From assembly GCA_049509675.1 (NCBI GenBank), contig JBEKZQ010000046.1, forward strand, positions 1 to 19,077: a DNA stretch of 19,077 nucleotides, read 5' to 3'. Numbering within the stretch: position 1 is the stretch's first letter; every line of letters starts with the position of its first letter. The notes under the pieces were generated by a model. The model saw only the letters and a program-made list of their open reading frames with translations, had not been told where the DNA came from and did no database searches. Positions 1 to 7,230 of this stretch are shown here, in pieces. This DNA is from JBEKZQ01 sp049509675. Lineage in GTDB: Bacteria > Planctomycetota > Planctomycetia > Pirellulales > Thermoguttaceae. The translations under genes and the position numbers were made by a program.

Positions 1-1399
1 CCTGCCAGGCCGCCAGGTTGGGCAGCCGGTCGGCATAGGGCGGGGGCGCGAACAGTCGCATGACCACGCAGTCCGTCGCGTGCCATGCGGCCAGCACGAT
101 CGCCGCGCGGAACCACCAGCGGCCCGCCGCCGAACCGTTCTTGGCTTTCCGCAACAGCCATCTGCTGCCGAGGATTGCCAGGCCCAGCGGCACGGCCACG
201 TCGGAGAGCCGGAACCAGTAGTACTTCAAGATGCCGGCCGCCAAGCCCAGATCATAGAACTTGATCAGGCTCGCGGCCCAGCCGGCCAGGGCGATAATGA
301 GCGACGCCCAGACGAACGATCGCAAGCGGCGACGAGCCTCTCTCTCCCTCTCCCCTTGCGGGAGAGGGCCGGAGTGAGGGGTTGTCTGCCAAACGTCCCC
401 CGGCTCCGGCGGCGTATTTGCCGCATCAGCCCGGGCGATCGAGCGTGCCAACAGCCACCACACCTCGCACAAAATGGCGAAGGTAATGACGAAGTCGATA
501 GGGAACCGCCAGGGATCGAGGTGATGGTAGAGCCGTTGGTAGACGTAAATCTGGTCGGCCTGTCGCACGACCGCGCGGTCGACGCCCCAGTTGACGGCCA
601 GCGCCGGCACCACGCCGGGCAGCGCCAGGAGCAGCCCGCCCACCAGGCCCGGCCACATCTTTCGAAGCGACGGCGCACCCTCTCCCCTCTCCCCTCGCGG
701 GAGACGACCATGCTGCGCATGGTGCCCGGGGGGTGAGGGGGCCGCACTGCTGGACGAGCCGGCAGGGGCACGCACGGGCAAGCCCGTGGCACCCTGCATT
801 GCCCTGGTCGTGGCAGCGCCCGTGGCACCCGCTACGGCCTTCTCATAGGCCCAGACCATGCCGGCGGCCACGGCGGCCCAACCGCCCACGATCGCGTGGA
901 AGGCGCCGGCTGCGCCCAGCAGGAGCCAGACTCGGTTCCAACGGCCGGCCACCAGCGCCGAGAGGCCCAGTAGCACCAGAACATAGGCGAAACCTTTGGC
1001 TTCCATGCCGCCGATGACCCATTCGCCCGCCATATTGCCGTGTTGCATCAGAAAGACGAACAACGCGGCGCTCAGCACGGCGACCCAGCGGCGTGGAACG
1101 ACCGCGAAGCTCAGCCGCTGCCAGGCCCAGGCCAAGAGGCCCCAGGTCAACACGCGGCCGATCCACGTCAGCGGCGCTTCGGCAATCCACAGCGAGAGCC
1201 AGCCAAAGGTGACGTAAAAGGTCCAATGGGCGTCGCCGGACTCGAGGAAGAAGTCGTTGGGAGCCCAGGCCGGATTCCAATAATGAATCGCCTTGCCCAG
1301 GTAGTTCGGTTCGTTCACGTCGGGTACCGGCCAGGCGCCCTGAAGGGAGAACACCAGAAAGACCAGAGCGATTTCTGCGAAGGCTTGGCGGCGGGACAT
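1..1399 (-). CDS. Multi-pass membrane protein, C-terminus cut by window edge (DUF6798-like)
   Basis: The frame stays open from an ATG at 1399 to base 1, so 466 codons are visible and the 3' end is missing. The protein starts MSRRQAFAEIALVFLVFSLQ and has many hydrophobic segments with Trp-rich stretches, so it is an integral membrane protein. The section around residues 22-60 (GAWPVPDVNEPNYLGKAIHY, then a Trp-rich stretch) and the later GGMEAKGFAYVLVLLGL resemble, from memory, the planctomycete family DUF6798; this could not be searched. Function is unknown; the layout recalls polytopic glycosyltransferase-C-like proteins, but no catalytic motif is claimed. Low-complexity inserts near residues 190-240 and 340-355 come from palindromic repeats within the gene. 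It follows xylB on the same strand after a 113-base gap containing a large inverted repeat. No strong ribosome site precedes the ATG, so the start is moderately sure. Confidence 0.72.
   Translation of the reverse strand, partial: MSRRQAFAEIALVFLVFSLQGAWPVPDVNEPNYLGKAIHYWNPAWAPNDFFLESGDAHWTFYVTFGWLSLWIAEAPLTWIGRVLTWGLLAWAWQRLSFAVVPRRWVAVLSAALFVFLMQHGNMAGEWVIGGMEAKGFAYVLVLLGLSALVAGRWNRVWLLLGAAGAFHAIVGGWAAVAAGMVWAYEKAVAGATGAATTRAMQGATGLPVRAPAGSSSSAAPSPPGHHAQHGRLPRGERGEGAPSLRKMWPGLVGGLLLALPGVVPALAVNWGVDRAVVRQADQIYVYQRLYHHLDPWRFPIDFVITFAILCEVWWLLARSIARADAANTPPEPGDVWQTTPHSGPLPQGEREREARRRLRSFVWASLIIALAGWAASLIKFYDLGLAAGILKYYWFRLSDVAVPLGLAILGSRWLLRKAKNGSAAGRWWFRAAIVLAAWHATDCVVMRLFAPPPYADRLPNLAAWQ
339..383. 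repeat. REP-like palindromic repeat inside the membrane-protein gene (copy A)
   Basis: The core CCCTCTCCCC / GGGAGAGGG hairpin is followed by a GGAGTGAGGGG tail. This is the layout of a palindromic repeat scattered in many bacterial genomes. It is read in frame on the minus strand as a Pro/Gly/Arg-rich stretch containing PLPQGERE, between two hydrophobic segments of the membrane protein. Confidence 0.75.
678..743. repeat. REP-like palindromic repeat inside the membrane-protein gene (copy B)
   Basis: The same family as the element near 360: CCCTCTCCCC, a CTCCCCTCGCGGGAG hairpin, then a second perfect hairpin ACCATGC-TGC-GCATGGT, and a GGGTGAGGGG tail. It is translated in frame as low-complexity sequence (SPPGHHAQHGRLPRGERGEG). 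The extra middle hairpin makes it a longer variant than copy A. Confidence 0.75.
755..832. repeat. GTGCCAC/CTTGCCC-type palindromic repeat inside coding sequence
   Basis: It contains GCACGGGCAAGCCCGTGGCACCC and a partial second unit ending CGCCCGTGGCACCC. The central CTTGCCC flanked by GTGCCAC matches the layout of the palindrome at 17286-17350. On the minus strand it is read in frame as two GATG-containing units rich in Ala, Thr and Gly. Confidence 0.6.
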
Positions 1400-1408
1400 G
1401 AGAAGCAA

Positions 1409-1504
1409 GGGATTAGGGATTGGGGATTTGGGATTAGGCGCAAGCGGATGGAGGGCGGGGTCGGGACGTAAGTCTCTAATCCCTAATCCCTAATCCCCAA
1501 CCCC
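1409..1504. repeat. Inverted repeat of GGGATTA words with G-quadruplex potential
   Basis: The left arm (1409-1438) is a run of GGGATTA-like units; the right arm (1476-1504) is its complement, CTAATCCC three times and then CCCCAACCCC. Four G-runs separated by 2-4 bases occur on the plus strand in the left arm and on the minus strand in the right arm, which fits the G3+N1-7 quadruplex pattern. In the minus-strand RNA leaving xylB the arms would pair as a long hairpin between xylB and the membrane-protein gene. There is no T-run, so a classic terminator is not claimed. Confidence 0.8.
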
Positions 1505-1512
1505 TCATCGGT

Positions 1513-3045
1513 TCACCCTTCCAGCGCCGCGATTTTCTTGAAGTCGTCTTTCAGCGAGTGGTACAGTTGCTGGTAGACCGGGAAGGCTGCGTCGTAATAC
1601 TTCTTGGCGGCCCGGTTGGGAGCGGTCTCGTTGACCACGCGGATGGTGGCGGCACACGCTTCGCCGATGTTCTTGAAGAAGCCGGCCCCGACGGCCGCCA
1701 ACAGGGCCACGCCGTAGGCTGGGCCCTCCTCGGTGTTGATGGTCACCACCTTGCGGCCGAAGACGTCGGCCTGGATCTGGCGCCAAAAGGCGCTCCGCGC
1801 CCCGCCGCCGGAGGCCCGCACCTGGCGGATCGGCACGCCCAGGCCCTCGAAAATCGCCAGGCTGTCGCGCATGGCGTAGGTCACTCCCTCCAGGATCGCG
1901 CGGATCAGGTGGCCGCGGGCGTGGGCCAAGGTCAAGCCGATGAAGCACGCCCGGGCGTCGGGGTCGGCGTGCGGCGTGCGCTCGCCGGAGAGATAGGGCA
2001 GGAAGAACAGGCCGTGGCTGCCCGCTGGGGCAGCCGCCGCTTCCCGGGTCAAGAGATCGTAGACCTCGGTTTTCAACCGCTTGGCCTGGGCCACGTCGGC
2101 CTTGCAGAGCTCGTTGCGGAACCATTGCAGGGAGCCGCCGGCCGACAGGTTGACGCCCATCATGTGCCATTTGCCCGCAACGGCATGGCAGAACGTGTGG
2201 ACGCGGCCCTCGGGGTCGATCTTCACCTCGTCGCTATGGACGAAGACCACGCCGGAGGTGCCGGTCGAGGTGGAGAGAATGCCCTTGGTGACCACGCCGT
2301 TGCCGACGGCGCCGGCCGCACAGTCGCCCGCCCCGCCCACCACCAGGCAGTCGGCCGACAGGCCCAGAACCTGGGCCGCCTCGGCCGTGAGCTTGCCGGT
2401 AACCTCTTCCGATTCGTAACACTTTGCCAGCAGGTCCGGGTCCAACTGCAAGGCCGAAAGCAGTTCCTTGGACCAGGTCCGCTTGGCCACGTCCAGCAAG
2501 AGCATGCCGCTGGCGTCGCTCACGTCGGTGGCGAACTCGCCGGTCAGGCGGCGGCGGACCTCGTCCTTGGGCAACAGCACCTTGCGGGTTCGCTCGAAAT
2601 TCTTCGGCTCGTGGTTGCGCAGCCAAAGGATTTTGGGGGCCGTAAAGCCGGTCAGGGCCGGGTTGGCCACCAGCTTGATCAATTCGTGCCGGCCGCCCAC
2701 GCGCGACTCCAGCTCGCGGCACTCGGCCGCCGTGCGCTGATCGTTCCACAGGATCGCGCGGCGAATGACCCGGTTCTGCTTGTCGAGGAACACGGAACCG
2801 TGCATCTGGCCGGACAGACCGATCGCCCGCACGTCGGCCGGCTGCAGTTTCGCCGCCTTGACGACCCGCCGCACCGACTTCACGGTGGCCTGCCACCAGT
2901 CCTCCGGGTCTTGTTCGCTCCAGAGGGGTTTGGGCACGTAGCAGGGGTAGCTTTCCGTGGCCTCGGCCAGGATTCTGCCCTCGGGGTCGATCGCCAAGGT
3001 CTTGGTGCCGGAGGTGCCGATATCGATGCCCAACAGCGCGCTCAT
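1513..3045 (-). CDS. xylB: Xylulokinase (FGGY carbohydrate kinase)
   Basis: This 510-residue cytoplasmic kinase is predicted to phosphorylate D-xylulose with ATP to D-xylulose 5-phosphate, feeding the pentose phosphate pathway. The FGGY architecture is complete. DIGTSGTKT at 7-15 is the N-terminal phosphate-binding loop. GLSGQMHG at 76-83 and WNDQRT at 100-105 are typical of xylulokinases. GGAGDCAAGAVG at 237-248 places the expected catalytic Asp at 241. ASGGGARSAFWRQI at 411-424 is the C-terminal ATP-site signature. Length is near that of bacterial XylB (about 480-510). The start is supported by a GGGAAGG ribosome site 4 bases upstream of the ATG. It diverges from the sugar-binding-type lipoprotein gene, which hints at a shared sugar theme. 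No xylA is in view, so another ketose substrate cannot be excluded. Confidence 0.95.
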   Translation of the reverse strand: MSALLGIDIGTSGTKTLAIDPEGRILAEATESYPCYVPKPLWSEQDPEDWWQATVKSVRRVVKAAKLQPADVRAIGLSGQMHGSVFLDKQNRVIRRAILWNDQRTAAECRELESRVGGRHELIKLVANPALTGFTAPKILWLRNHEPKNFERTRKVLLPKDEVRRRLTGEFATDVSDASGMLLLDVAKRTWSKELLSALQLDPDLLAKCYESEEVTGKLTAEAAQVLGLSADCLVVGGAGDCAAGAVGNGVVTKGILSTSTGTSGVVFVHSDEVKIDPEGRVHTFCHAVAGKWHMMGVNLSAGGSLQWFRNELCKADVAQAKRLKTEVYDLLTREAAAAPAGSHGLFFLPYLSGERTPHADPDARACFIGLTLAHARGHLIRAILEGVTYAMRDSLAIFEGLGVPIRQVRASGGGARSAFWRQIQADVFGRKVVTINTEEGPAYGVALLAAVGAGFFKNIGEACAATIRVVNETAPNRAAKKYYDAAFPVYQQLYHSLKDDFKKIAALEG

Positions 3046-3101
3046 GTTGCCTTCCCTTTCGGTGTACGGGTTTCGGGAGGGGGATGCCGTGGAAAAGACT
3101 G

Positions 3102-3131
3102 ATTTTAGCCGGGCGCCACGGGCGTCGGCAA
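3102..3131 (-). promoter_or_regulatory. Probable sigma70-type promoter of xylB
   Basis: Minus-strand TTGCCG (3131-3126) and TAAAAT (3107-3102) are separated by 18 bases, giving a leader of about 50 bases before the xylB ATG. The -10 matches consensus at five of six positions and the -35 at four of six. Confidence 0.5.
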
Positions 3132-3142
3132 TGGAGGCGGTC

Positions 3143-3286
3143 CAGTTTTCAGTGTTCAGTTTTCAGTGTTCAGTGTTTAGCAGTGCCGCACGATATTGGC
3201 AAAGAACCGAGAGTTCTTTGGAGGACGGGCCTTTGTCACAGCGAGAACGAATCTCCCGTCTGACTGAAAACTGAAAACTGAAAACT
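3143..3286. repeat. Inverted repeat of TTTTCAGT words in the xylB/lipoprotein divergent spacer
   Basis: The left arm (3143-3176) carries tandem units of the CAGTTTTCAGTGTT type; the right arm (3263-3286) carries three CTGAAAA units on the same strand, i.e. the complement. About 86 bases lie between, including a small hairpin AAGAAC/GTTCTT near 3200-3217. The element fills most of the spacer between the two divergent genes. It resembles a small non-coding repeat element; no open frame inside it looks real. Confidence 0.7.
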
Positions 3287-3333
3287 CCCTGCCGCTACCG
3301 AACTTTTTGCAATTCTGCCCGTAATGAACTGCC

Positions 3334-4761
3334 ATGGCCCGAACATTTCCGATTCTCGCGCTGCTGCTGTTGGCCGCCGGCTGCGAGCCGACCGTCTCGC
3401 GACGCGACGAGGTGAAACAAGAAATGCCCTTCTCGGGGATGAAATTGCGGATCATGGTGGTCGACGATCCGCAACTTGCCCTGGCGGTCCGGCCGCTGGA
3501 GGGCGAATGGAACGCCCAGACCGGCGCCGATTTCGAGATCCAACAAGTCTCATCGCACGAGGTTGCGGCCGGCAGTGCCCTGGCCGCCGATGCGGTAATC
3601 TGCCCTTGCGGCCTGCTGGGCACTATGGCCCAGCGGAAGTTGCTCTCGCCGTGGCCCAAGCAGATGGTTGCCGCGGACGCCGGACCCTGGTCGGAGATAT
3701 TTCCCCTCTTGCGGATGCATGAGGCGGCCTGGGGGAGCGATCTGCTGGCCGTTCCCCTTGGCTCGCCGCTGCTGATTTGCTATTACCGCAAAGACCTGCT
3801 GGAGCGGCTGGGCCGCCAGCCGCCGCAGACCTGGGCGGACTACCTGGAATTGGCCCGGCTGCTGGCCAACGACAAGGCGGCCAAAACCGCCGCGCCCGGC
3901 GGCCGTTGGTACGCAACGGCCGAACCGCTGGCGCCCGGCTGGGCGGGACTTCTGTTGCTGGCCCGCGCCGCCCCCTATGCCAAGCATCCCGACAACTATT
4001 CGGCCCTGTTCGACATCAATACGATGGAGCCGCTGGTGGCCGGGCCGCCATTGGTCCGGGCGTTGGAAGAACTGGTCGAGGCGGCAAAGCTTGGTCCGCC
4101 CGAACAGGCGCGGCTCGATCCGGCGGCAGTGCGGGCCGAGTTCTGGCGGGGCCACTGCGGGATGGCACTCACGTGGCCCACCGCGGCGGGAGAGTCGCTC
4201 GGCGGCGTTGACCGCGCGATCCGTGTCGGCTTTGCCGAACTGCCCGGGGCCACGACCTGCTACAACGTCAACACCAAGACATGGGAAACGCTGCCGGACG
4301 GGCGCATTGCGCAGGTGCCGCTGTTGGGCCTTGCCGGCCGCAGCGGGGTGGTCCCGGCTGCCTCGCAACAGCAGCAAGCCGCCCGGGAATTCTTGTGGTG
4401 GCTCGCCGCGCAGCACGGCCGGGTGTTGGCCGCCAGTCCCGCCACCACGCTCAGCCGCCGGGGGCAATTGCCATCGGCCCAGGATTGGGTGGAAAAGCCG
4501 GTGCCCGCACCGGTCGCCGCGGAATATGCCGTTTTGACACAGCAGACCCTAGGGCGTCAAAACTGTCTGTTGGCCCTGCCGCTTCCCGGCCGTGCCGAAT
4601 ACCTGGCCGTCTTGGACGAGGCGGTCGGCAAGGCGGTCGCCGGCAAATTGTCGGCCGCCAAGGCGCTTGCAGAAGCCGCCGCCCGCTGGCGGGAGATTAC
4701 CAAGCGCTTGGGGAGCGAGCGGCAGCGGACGGCCTATCTCAACAGCCTGGGGCTGGACTAA
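3334..4761 (+). CDS. Lipoprotein, extracellular solute-binding protein family 1-like
   Basis: This 475-residue protein has a lipoprotein signal: MARTFPILALLLLAAGC, with the lipobox ending at Cys17, the expected lipidation site. It should therefore be membrane-anchored outside the cytoplasm. The mature part looks like a family 1 (sugar-type) ABC solute-binding protein. The best clue is GSPLLICYYRKDLLERLGRQ followed by PPQTWADYLELARLL at about residues 146-181, matching the YYNKDLF...PPKTWDE signature of that family. An FWRGHCGMALTW segment (about 271-282) fits the later ligand-binding lobe. No ABC permease or ATPase gene is adjacent, so a transport role is not shown; it may work with a distant transporter or as a sensor. 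No clear Shine-Dalgarno site precedes the start, but this ATG yields the complete signal peptide. The gene ends 9 bases before the tRNA-Ala promoter. Confidence 0.85.
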   Translation: MARTFPILALLLLAAGCEPTVSRRDEVKQEMPFSGMKLRIMVVDDPQLALAVRPLEGEWNAQTGADFEIQQVSSHEVAAGSALAADAVICPCGLLGTMAQRKLLSPWPKQMVAADAGPWSEIFPLLRMHEAAWGSDLLAVPLGSPLLICYYRKDLLERLGRQPPQTWADYLELARLLANDKAAKTAAPGGRWYATAEPLAPGWAGLLLLARAAPYAKHPDNYSALFDINTMEPLVAGPPLVRALEELVEAAKLGPPEQARLDPAAVRAEFWRGHCGMALTWPTAAGESLGGVDRAIRVGFAELPGATTCYNVNTKTWETLPDGRIAQVPLLGLAGRSGVVPAASQQQQAAREFLWWLAAQHGRVLAASPATTLSRRGQLPSAQDWVEKPVPAPVAAEYAVLTQQTLGRQNCLLALPLPGRAEYLAVLDEAVGKAVAGKLSAAKALAEAAARWREITKRLGSERQRTAYLNSLGLD

Positions 4762-4769
4762 GTTGTCCT

Positions 4770-4799
4770 TTGACAGCGCCCGGGCCGATTTGCTAGAAT
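4770..4799 (+). promoter_or_regulatory. Sigma70-type promoter of tRNA-Ala with extended -10
   Basis: A perfect TTGACA (4770-4775) and TAGAAT (4794-4799) are separated by 18 bases, with TGC directly before the -10 (extended -10). Transcription should begin around 4806, a few bases before the tRNA at 4811. Confidence 0.8.
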
Positions 4800-4810
4800 A
4801 GCTGGCCGCT

Positions 4811-4883
4811 GGGGGATTAGCTCAGTTGGGAGAGCGTAGCGTTCGCAATGCTAAGGTCAGGGGTTCGAGCCCCCTATCCTCCA
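4811..4883 (+). tRNA. tRNA-Ala, anticodon CGC
   Basis: A full 73-base cloverleaf can be drawn. The acceptor stem GGGGGAT pairs with ATCCTCC and includes the G3:U70 wobble pair that is the alanine identity element. The D stem is GCTC/GAGC with an 8-base loop. The anticodon stem TAGCG/TGCTA holds the loop TTCGCAA with anticodon CGC at 4844-4846, reading GCG. The T arm AGGGG/CCCCT has the loop TTCGAGC. The discriminator base is A4883 and the CCA end is not encoded. A strong promoter lies just upstream, so it is probably transcribed alone. Confidence 0.97.
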
Positions 4884-4917
4884 CTCTTTTGGGCTGTGTA
4901 TCACACACCAACAGAAA

Positions 4918-4948
4918 CCGGGTAACCCGGGTCAGTTCAGAAACTGAC
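4918..4948 (-). terminator. Two tandem hairpins at the end of the GDSL-autotransporter gene
   Basis: In minus-strand order, GTCAGTT/AACTGAC with a 4-base loop overlaps the stop codon, then CCGGG/CCCGG with a 3-base loop follows, then a T-rich stretch (TTTCTGTT). This is plausible as the terminator separating the gene from the convergent tRNA. The T-run is weak, so it is a candidate only. Confidence 0.42.
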
Positions 4949-6823
4949 GTTCAGGCCCAACTCGCCGCCGCAGGTTGTCATCTGCGGAGTGAGGAACAAT
5001 GCCGAAGCCGCGCCTCGCAGCATCACCTGGGGGCTGAGTTTGTAGAATGCGCCGAACGTTAAGGTGGCCCAATCGGAGGCCACCGGGGCGGCGTCCAGGC
5101 TGTACGAGGGGGCCGCAACCGAGGTGAGCGACGCGGTTACCGTGCGGCCATTGCCTGCGCACTCGTGGTCCCAGTTCATTTCTGCGAACGGCCGCCATTG
5201 GTCCATGTCCGCCCAGACGCGCCAACCGACCTGGGTGACGAACGAGTTCTGCGTCTGGCTGCCAAACGAGAGGGCCGTGACGCGGCTGACGCCGGTTTCG
5301 GTGAAGCTATCGACGTGCGCCTGTTGCAGTATCATGCCCGCCACCGGGCCGGTGGTGACCGGCCCCACACAGAAATCTCGGCCGCCGCGCAAGGCAAGCG
5401 CCAAAGACTGTCCGTTGGTGTTGCCGTTGTTTTGGTCGTTGAAGTTGCCCAAGGGCACGAGGCGTGCGACATTGTCCTGAAACTGGTCATAGCTCAGCAC
5501 GGCGTTGCCCCATAGGGGCCTGCCCGCGTAGGCCACATAGAGGCTCGGCGCCGCGTCGAGCTGGGTGAAGTTGCCGCCGCTAGAGAACCGCTGGGTCTGG
5601 TTGCCCTCGGTAAACGCCAGGCCTACGATCACCCCGACCGGCGTCTGATAATCCACGCCCATCGAGCCGCCGAAGGAGGCGCCGGAATCATGAGGGAAGC
5701 CCGATTCATTGCCGACTTCCAGGCTGTAAGCCCCGCCGCTGGCCCAGACGTTGAAGCCGCAAGGCCCGCAATGTTGCCCGATAGGATCGATCTGCCCCTG
5801 GATCGTGGCTGCGCGGGCCCAGCCGCCCTGCACGGCGCTTTGGGCCAAGAGGGAAATCTCGCTCGGCGCGATGAGCAGGCTGTAGGTGTAATCCGCCTCG
5901 ATTGTCTGGCCCGCCGTGGTCAGGTGTACGCCATCGATGAACAGAAACTCTCGCTGTTGGGCCGGGGTGAGAATGCACATACAGGCAGGTTTTACGTCGT
6001 AATAGGGAGCACTGGTCGACAGCACCGTAAAGGAGTTGAACCCGAAAAGTCTGGGATTGTGCGCTATGTACCTGAATAAGCTGTCGTTGTCGGCGGGAAT
6101 GAAGTGTACGCCGGCCGCTGCCAGGTCCGCCCATTCACTTGTCCCCAGCAAACGGGAACGCGCATAGGCGGCGTCGTAGTTGACCGCGATGTCGCCACCC
6201 GGACCGGCAAAAACGGCGGAGTCATACGAATTCCGCACCACGATGGTGTTTGCCCCGGCCGCTTGCAGGCGCGCGACTTCTGGCGCCAGGGCGGCCGCCA
6301 CGCCGCTCAGATAGTCGGGGTGATCGGCGATCCATGTTGGAGTTTGATTTGAGACATACGTCGCGTCGTTGTCGCCTGTCTTGATCAAATAGAGAGCGTT
6401 GGGGTTGGCGACGCCGTTGACTGAGTGAAGGTAAGTCTTTATCTGCTGAATCGTGGTTATGTTGTCGGGGTAGTCCGGTTCGGGGTTGGGAATCGTAGTG
6501 GCGCCACCGTTGGCATAATTCGTTCCTCCTCCGGGCGCATCGATCGGCGCTATGGTCAGGCCGAACTTTTCCGCGAGCGTGACGGTATTCATGACCCCAT
6601 TCCCGGCGTATCCGCCCGTGGCGCCCTGAGCGACGGCGTTGGCGATCCCTTGATCGGCCGCCGTGCTTCCCGTCGTGTGGTAGCGGAAATACCCAGTATC
6701 CAGGGTGCTGTCGCCAAACGCGAAGAACTGATTGAACTCCGCCGCAGCGGCCGCGCCGGGCCTGCTTAGGGCGGCGAAGGAAAGCAACGCAGCCATAAGA
6801 GCGAATTGTTGCATTTTGGGCAT
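4937..6823 (-). CDS. Secreted GDSL/SGNH esterase with C-terminal autotransporter-like beta barrel
   Basis: This 628-residue protein begins with a signal peptide (Lys3, a hydrophobic core at about 7-20, Ala-rich cleavage region to about 28). The passenger is a GDSL-type serine hydrolase. FAFGDSTLDTGYF at 34-46 carries the nucleophile Ser39 (block I). The Gly-rich GGGTNYANGGATT at 98-110 supplies block II, GDND at 150-153 gives block III Asn152, and DGVHLT at 297-302 gives Asp297 and His300. All catalytic residues are therefore present. From about 350 to the end, alternating polar/hydrophobic strands with a final Phe (LGLNVSF) look like an autotransporter outer-membrane barrel. Size and layout match EstA-type lipases (about 640 residues). 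It probably hydrolyses esters at the cell surface. Several Cys (280, 282, 352, 355 and others) are unusual for an autotransporter. Met4 is an alternative start. It may have come from a proteobacterium; this is inference. Confidence 0.88.
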   Translation of the reverse strand: MPKMQQFALMAALLSFAALSRPGAAAAAEFNQFFAFGDSTLDTGYFRYHTTGSTAADQGIANAVAQGATGGYAGNGVMNTVTLAEKFGLTIAPIDAPGGGTNYANGGATTIPNPEPDYPDNITTIQQIKTYLHSVNGVANPNALYLIKTGDNDATYVSNQTPTWIADHPDYLSGVAAALAPEVARLQAAGANTIVVRNSYDSAVFAGPGGDIAVNYDAAYARSRLLGTSEWADLAAAGVHFIPADNDSLFRYIAHNPRLFGFNSFTVLSTSAPYYDVKPACMCILTPAQQREFLFIDGVHLTTAGQTIEADYTYSLLIAPSEISLLAQSAVQGGWARAATIQGQIDPIGQHCGPCGFNVWASGGAYSLEVGNESGFPHDSGASFGGSMGVDYQTPVGVIVGLAFTEGNQTQRFSSGGNFTQLDAAPSLYVAYAGRPLWGNAVLSYDQFQDNVARLVPLGNFNDQNNGNTNGQSLALALRGGRDFCVGPVTTGPVAGMILQQAHVDSFTETGVSRVTALSFGSQTQNSFVTQVGWRVWADMDQWRPFAEMNWDHECAGNGRTVTASLTSVAAPSYSLDAAPVASDWATLTFGAFYKLSPQVMLRGAASALFLTPQMTTCGGELGLNVSF

Positions 6824-7230
6824 GCGATCGTTCCGAAGGAAAGGAGTAGAAAAGGCTTAACATAAGAGATCAGGGAGCGAAGCTCCGAGATTGCAAGCCC
6901 ACGCGCGTGCATGCCAGCCGCGCGGCAAGCTGTAGCGGATCTAACGGTTGTATCGGCGATTGCAAGCCATAGGAAAGAGGAAATACCGTATTTCGTTCGG
7001 GCATCCAAGACATTTCCGACTTCAGGCGATTACGTCAGTATGTTGCCAGAACTGGCAAACATTGTGAAATGCCCTCCCAGGCGCGCTGGCGAATGTCCTT
7101 GAACAACGGTATACCGTCGCCATCGCGCACCGCAGAAGGCAAGGACGATGGCGCGGGGAAGGCGCCGGGATGAGCAGCAAGAGCTGTGGGTGGCTACGGC
7201 AAGCCTGCCGAAGCCGGAGGGGCACGTCCT
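6824..7230. other. Spacer without a convincing gene, upstream of the GDSL gene
   Basis: The 407 bases between two minus-strand genes should hold the promoter of the GDSL gene, but no good -35/-10 pair was recognised. Visible structure includes a hairpin GGAGC-GAA-GCTCC at 6874-6886 and a perfect 12-base palindrome ACGGTATACCGT at 7106-7117, which could be an operator-like site. Short open frames here have no recognisable features. Confidence 0.5.

Noticed and set aside
265..828. 187-codon minus-strand frame overlapping the membrane-protein gene
   Set aside because: It is a shifted reading of the same strand; the uninterrupted frame from 1399 gives clear membrane segments, while this one is Arg/Pro/Cys-rich.
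1558..3102. A 514-codon open frame on the plus strand opposite xylB
   Set aside because: It is the complement of a well-supported kinase gene; its composition (Gly, Gln, His, Arg-rich) is a GC-bias shadow and it has no family features.
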